The position numbers and the translations under genes are program-made. DNA of 8,019 nucleotides. Source: Bacteroidota bacterium (GTDB taxonomy: Bacteria; Bacteroidota; Bacteroidia; CAMBQF01). Positions 5,384 to 8,019 of this stretch are shown piece after piece. Below the pieces are notes generated by a model, which did no database searches, had not been told where the DNA came from, and was given only the letters and a program-made list of their open reading frames with translations. Within the stretch, counting starts at the first letter, position 1, and every line of letters starts with the position of its first letter. The DNA lies in the NCBI GenBank assembly GCA_027483285.1, contig JAIXUZ010000160.1, positions 1 through 8,019 on the forward strand. Direction: 5' to 3'.

Positions 5384-7774
5384 CTAAAACGACAAACTCA
5401 AACTCAACTTAACCGCTAAGTTGTTATTCCACTTAGGCAGGCTGTTAGGCCCGTAACGGTAATATGTGCCAATACCAAGCCCGGTAAGCCCGCTCTTGTA
5501 AATATCATTAATCAAAAAGCCCGACTCAAAGTAGCCTTTCTCTAACGTTTTAAGGTCAACACTACGGTGGCTCTCCGGGTCACTAAGTCTACCCCAGCCC
5601 ATGTTATGTATTAAGATAAGTTGTGGCTGAAAGCGTTTGCTCTTACCCTTATACAGGAGGTTTTTAAAGTTATGGCGGAAGAAAAGGCTTGCGTAGGTAT
5701 CAGACAAAAACTCGTTCATCCGCATCGTTTCGTAAGAGAACATACTGGCCACATAAGGGTTTGGGCCGTAGGCGCTGCGGGTGGTGTAGTTTAAAATATA
5801 CGGCGATGGGCGGTCTATATACCCCGCGTAAAAAGCAAAGCTCGATCTTCCCAGGTTTTTTAGCGTAAAGGTATTTTCAACCTTAACATCAATTTTGTTG
5901 TAGGCATAGCCCCCGTTCAAAATGCCCGTTAACCCACGGGTATACTGCACATACACCACAGGGTACGTAGTGCCCAGCGATGCTACAAACTTACCCGTAT
6001 CAAACAACTTTTCTTTAAAGGCAAAACGTACCGAAACACCGGCCTCGGTAAATGTATACTTATTTACGCCCACCGTATCGTCAACCGATGTAGAAAAACC
6101 ATAGGTGTACTTTGCCTGCACTTTGGTGTTGTTGCCAAATACTACAAACCGCAAATAGCCAGGCGTGCGGAACGATACACTCACCTCGCCTTTATTCAAA
6201 AAGTCCATACGGTTTACAAAGGCGTTGCGTATACGCTCTACATACGATGCCGGCCTTACACCCTGTATTATAGGCTGCGCCGACTCTTTCACATCGCTCA
6301 TCCAAAGGGCTTTAATCTTCAGGTCGGGGCGCTTAATAAGGCGTACCGATAGGTCGTAGCCCCATTTAAAGCCTTTATCTTTAAACCCGTAGGCGGCATA
6401 GCCACCCGTGTTTACCACCCTCGAAAAACGCGAGTTGGTATGGAAACCTGCGCCCAAACGGATACCCTCGTAGGCATTGTAGCGTATTATCTTATCCAGC
6501 TCTAAATCAATACTTTTTATAGGCAGCCTGCTGTTGCTAAGGGCCACAAAAGCACGCAATTTTTTATCCAGGTTATTGGCTTCGCCAAGGCTGTCAATCA
6601 CCAGATAGGTGTTGCGTTCGCGTTTGTCTAGCGTATCGGGGCGGTGTATATCCCAAAATTTATCATCTTTCTCGGTAGCCCTGGGGTCAAGCACCATATC
6701 AATGGTAATAAATTCTGACCGCTTAATTGTGGGATTAATCTTAATCTCGCTTAAATACGTGCGCCCTATACCTATCAGGTTGGCCGAGTTAAACTGCGCG
6801 TTTTTAAAAAGCAGGTCGGTATTCAGTTGAACGGGGAACCATTTTTTCCCGTCTATCAGCTCATACTTCTGCTGTATTTTTATCCCAAAGTTATCTTCCT
6901 CGGCAGGCTTGGCTATCACGTTTTGTATGGCGTAGCCGTTGGTGTTAATATACAGCACACCCGTCATTGCATCAAAATTCTTTCCGTTGCGGGGTTGAAA
7001 TGATATTACGTAGATAGAATCGCTCTTCTCATACAGCGTATCTTCCAGCACAAACAGGTATTTGTTTTCACTGTTTTTTGATACCGGGTTCAGGTATGCC
7101 TTATCGCCCAGTTCAATCAGCTCGTTATAAAACGTAAACGATTGCAGTTGCGTAGCCAGCGCCATAAACGATGGGTCTTTAAAACCCGATGCGCGTATAC
7201 CCGTAATATCCTCGTTGCTAAGGTTAGGAGCTATAAATTTTTTGTTGGTAACGGTTTCAAGCAAAAACAAGTGGTTGCGCTCAAAAAACTTCATCACCTT
7301 TTCTTTCGCCGTGTCGCCTTTCAACTTGGTTAGCGAGTCGTTATTGGCCGTAAGTATAAGCTTGTTGTATGATGTATAGGTGTAAGATTCCAGCTTCTCG
7401 GGGTTGTTCTTATCCCGGTTGGCCACCACCTTTTTTATAATCGGTATGGCAGGGTTTGCCCCTGCTTTTACCACCACTTCGCCCAGCTGAAAATCCTTTT
7501 TCTTCAGTGCCACACTTATCACCTGCGTTTCCATGCCGGCGGTAACTGTCAGTGTTTTAGATTCGTACCCCACATAGGTAAACACCAGTGTAACAGGCAG
7601 GGTGGCAACATTCAATTTAAAACGCCCCTCAATATCGGTAGTAGTCCCTATTGATTGTCCCTTAACCCCCACACTAACAAATGCCAGTGCACGGCTGCTA
7701 CCCAATTCGGTAACACTGCCTTTTAGGGGGTACTCGCTTTGCGCCAGCGCGCCAATGGCGGGCAACAACAGCAA
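5384..7774 (-). CDS. DUF5686 outer-membrane barrel protein with N-terminal CarboxypepD_reg-like domain
   Basis: From the TTG at 7774 the frame encodes 796 residues. A carboxypeptidase-regulatory-like beta-sandwich spans about 15-92, with the usual GTTTDIEGRFKL (43-54) and FTYVGYES (65-72). It is followed by the DUF5686 hallmark NPAIPIIKKVVANRDKNNP (107-125) and a long beta-rich region ending in KLSLSLSF, whose terminal Phe fits an outer-membrane barrel signal. Family function is unknown; there is no TonB-dependent plug domain. The true start is probably upstream: in-frame sequence before the TTG encodes KKIHQ followed by LVLGILLLLPAIGALAQ, a complete signal peptide, but no ATG or GTG is present between the in-frame TAA at 7834-7832 and 7774. 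CTG at 7816 is the only near-standard candidate, and GTT at 7807 sits where an MKK start would be expected. The gene stands alone, divergent from the gene at 7904. Confidence 0.87.
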   Translation of the reverse strand: MLLLPAIGALAQSEYPLKGSVTELGSSRALAFVSVGVKGQSIGTTTDIEGRFKLNVATLPVTLVFTYVGYESKTLTVTAGMETQVISVALKKKDFQLGEVVVKAGANPAIPIIKKVVANRDKNNPEKLESYTYTSYNKLILTANNDSLTKLKGDTAKEKVMKFFERNHLFLLETVTNKKFIAPNLSNEDITGIRASGFKDPSFMALATQLQSFTFYNELIELGDKAYLNPVSKNSENKYLFVLEDTLYEKSDSIYVISFQPRNGKNFDAMTGVLYINTNGYAIQNVIAKPAEEDNFGIKIQQKYELIDGKKWFPVQLNTDLLFKNAQFNSANLIGIGRTYLSEIKINPTIKRSEFITIDMVLDPRATEKDDKFWDIHRPDTLDKRERNTYLVIDSLGEANNLDKKLRAFVALSNSRLPIKSIDLELDKIIRYNAYEGIRLGAGFHTNSRFSRVVNTGGYAAYGFKDKGFKWGYDLSVRLIKRPDLKIKALWMSDVKESAQPIIQGVRPASYVERIRNAFVNRMDFLNKGEVSVSFRTPGYLRFVVFGNNTKVQAKYTYGFSTSVDDTVGVNKYTFTEAGVSVRFAFKEKLFDTGKFVASLGTTYPVVYVQYTRGLTGILNGGYAYNKIDVKVENTFTLKNLGRSSFAFYAGYIDRPSPYILNYTTRSAYGPNPYVASMFSYETMRMNEFLSDTYASLFFRHNFKNLLYKGKSKRFQPQLILIHNMGWGRLSDPESHRSVDLKTLEKGYFESGFLINDIYKSGLTGLGIGTYYRYGPNSLPKWNNNLAVKLSLSLSF

Positions 7775-7903
7775 AATGCCAAGTACTAGCTGATGTATTT
7801 TTTTAACTTGTAACAGTGTGTGTAATGTTAATTAATCGGCGAATTTACGGCATTTAGGCTTTACCTTTACCCTTTATTCAAACACCGGCCCCACTACTTT
7901 GTT
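7775..7903. promoter_or_regulatory. Divergent region between DUF5686 and the right-edge gene
   Basis: This region must hold both divergent promoters and the unresolved 5' end of the DUF5686 gene. TAAATTCG (minus, 7847-7840) and TACCTTTA (plus, 7862-7869) each differ from the -7 consensus at one base, and neither has a TTG at the proper distance. The palindrome TTAATTAA lies at 7828-7835. No convincing promoter can be chosen. Confidence 0.25.
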
Positions 7904-8019
7904 ATGAATGCCCGTTTACGCGATACGTTTAACTTTTTACGCAAAGCCACACCACGCCGTGTTGGCAATGCGGCTAAGGTATTGGGCGGGTATTACTACT
8001 CGCGGTTTACAAAAAAGCC
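7904..8019 (+). CDS. N-terminus of a probable radical SAM/SPASM protein (cut by window edge)
   Basis: An ATG at 7904 opens a frame that stays open to the right edge: 38 complete codons plus two bases. The peptide begins MNARLRDTFNFLRKATP, is basic, and continues RRVGNAAKVLGGYYYSRF followed by TKK and a probable Pro. From memory this resembles the leader segment of Bacteroidota radical SAM/SPASM proteins, where an LSR-KKP-like stretch comes just before the domain carrying the CxxxCxxC cluster motif. That motif lies beyond the window, so the assignment is tentative and no substrate can be suggested. The gene is divergent from the DUF5686 gene. The sequence TACTTTG ends 2 nt before the ATG, and no Shine-Dalgarno-like sequence is present. 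Confidence 0.5.
   Translation, partial: MNARLRDTFNFLRKATPRRVGNAAKVLGGYYYSRFTKK

Overview
The window reads as chromosomal DNA of a member of the Bacteroidota. The evidence is gene content typical of that phylum (a Bacteroidota-type OstA-like protein, a CarboxypepD_reg/DUF5686 outer-membrane barrel, a PglC-class sugar transferase beside a DegT aminotransferase), the lack of purine-rich Shine-Dalgarno sequences before most starts, and several copies of the Bacteroidota -7 promoter box TAnnTTTG. I cannot place it to genus. No rRNA, tRNA, CRISPR array, transposase or phage gene is visible.

Layout: (i) 4481 down to 1, minus strand: six tightly packed genes, probably one operon. In transcription order they are an ArnB-like DegT/DnrJ/EryC1/StrS aminotransferase, a small bacterial sugar transferase, an MmcQ/YjbR-family protein, a DUF502 membrane protein, a DUF3817 membrane protein, and an OstA/LptA-like protein that runs off the left edge. 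(ii) 4482-4619: a short AT-rich divergent promoter region. (iii) 4620-5123, plus strand: a YfcE/MJ0936-type metallophosphoesterase. (iv) 5124-5383: a gap between convergent genes that holds an elaborate palindromic element, with a multi-segment stem-loop at 5167-5250, a perfect 11-bp hairpin at 5262-5289 and a 7-bp hairpin at 5344-5364. (v) 5384-7774, minus strand: a DUF5686 outer-membrane barrel protein with an N-terminal carboxypeptidase-regulatory-like domain. Its true start is unclear, because the signal peptide is encoded upstream of the first usable start codon. (vi) 7904 to the right edge, plus strand: the first 38 codons of a gene that resembles Bacteroidota radical SAM/SPASM proteins.

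How the genes fit together: the aminotransferase and sugar transferase suggest synthesis of an amino sugar and its loading as phospho-sugar onto undecaprenyl phosphate, the first membrane step of a surface glycan. The OstA-like protein at the other end of the same gene run is related to the periplasmic LPS-transport protein LptA. The operon therefore has a cell-envelope theme, although the three genes between have no known role in it. I saw no clearly new multi-gene system. The items most worth a second look are the compound palindromic element, the sugar transferase that has lost several family motifs while keeping its catalytic dyad, the missing start codon of the DUF5686 gene, and promoter-like boxes lying only 4-8 nt before several start codons, which suggests leaderless messages.
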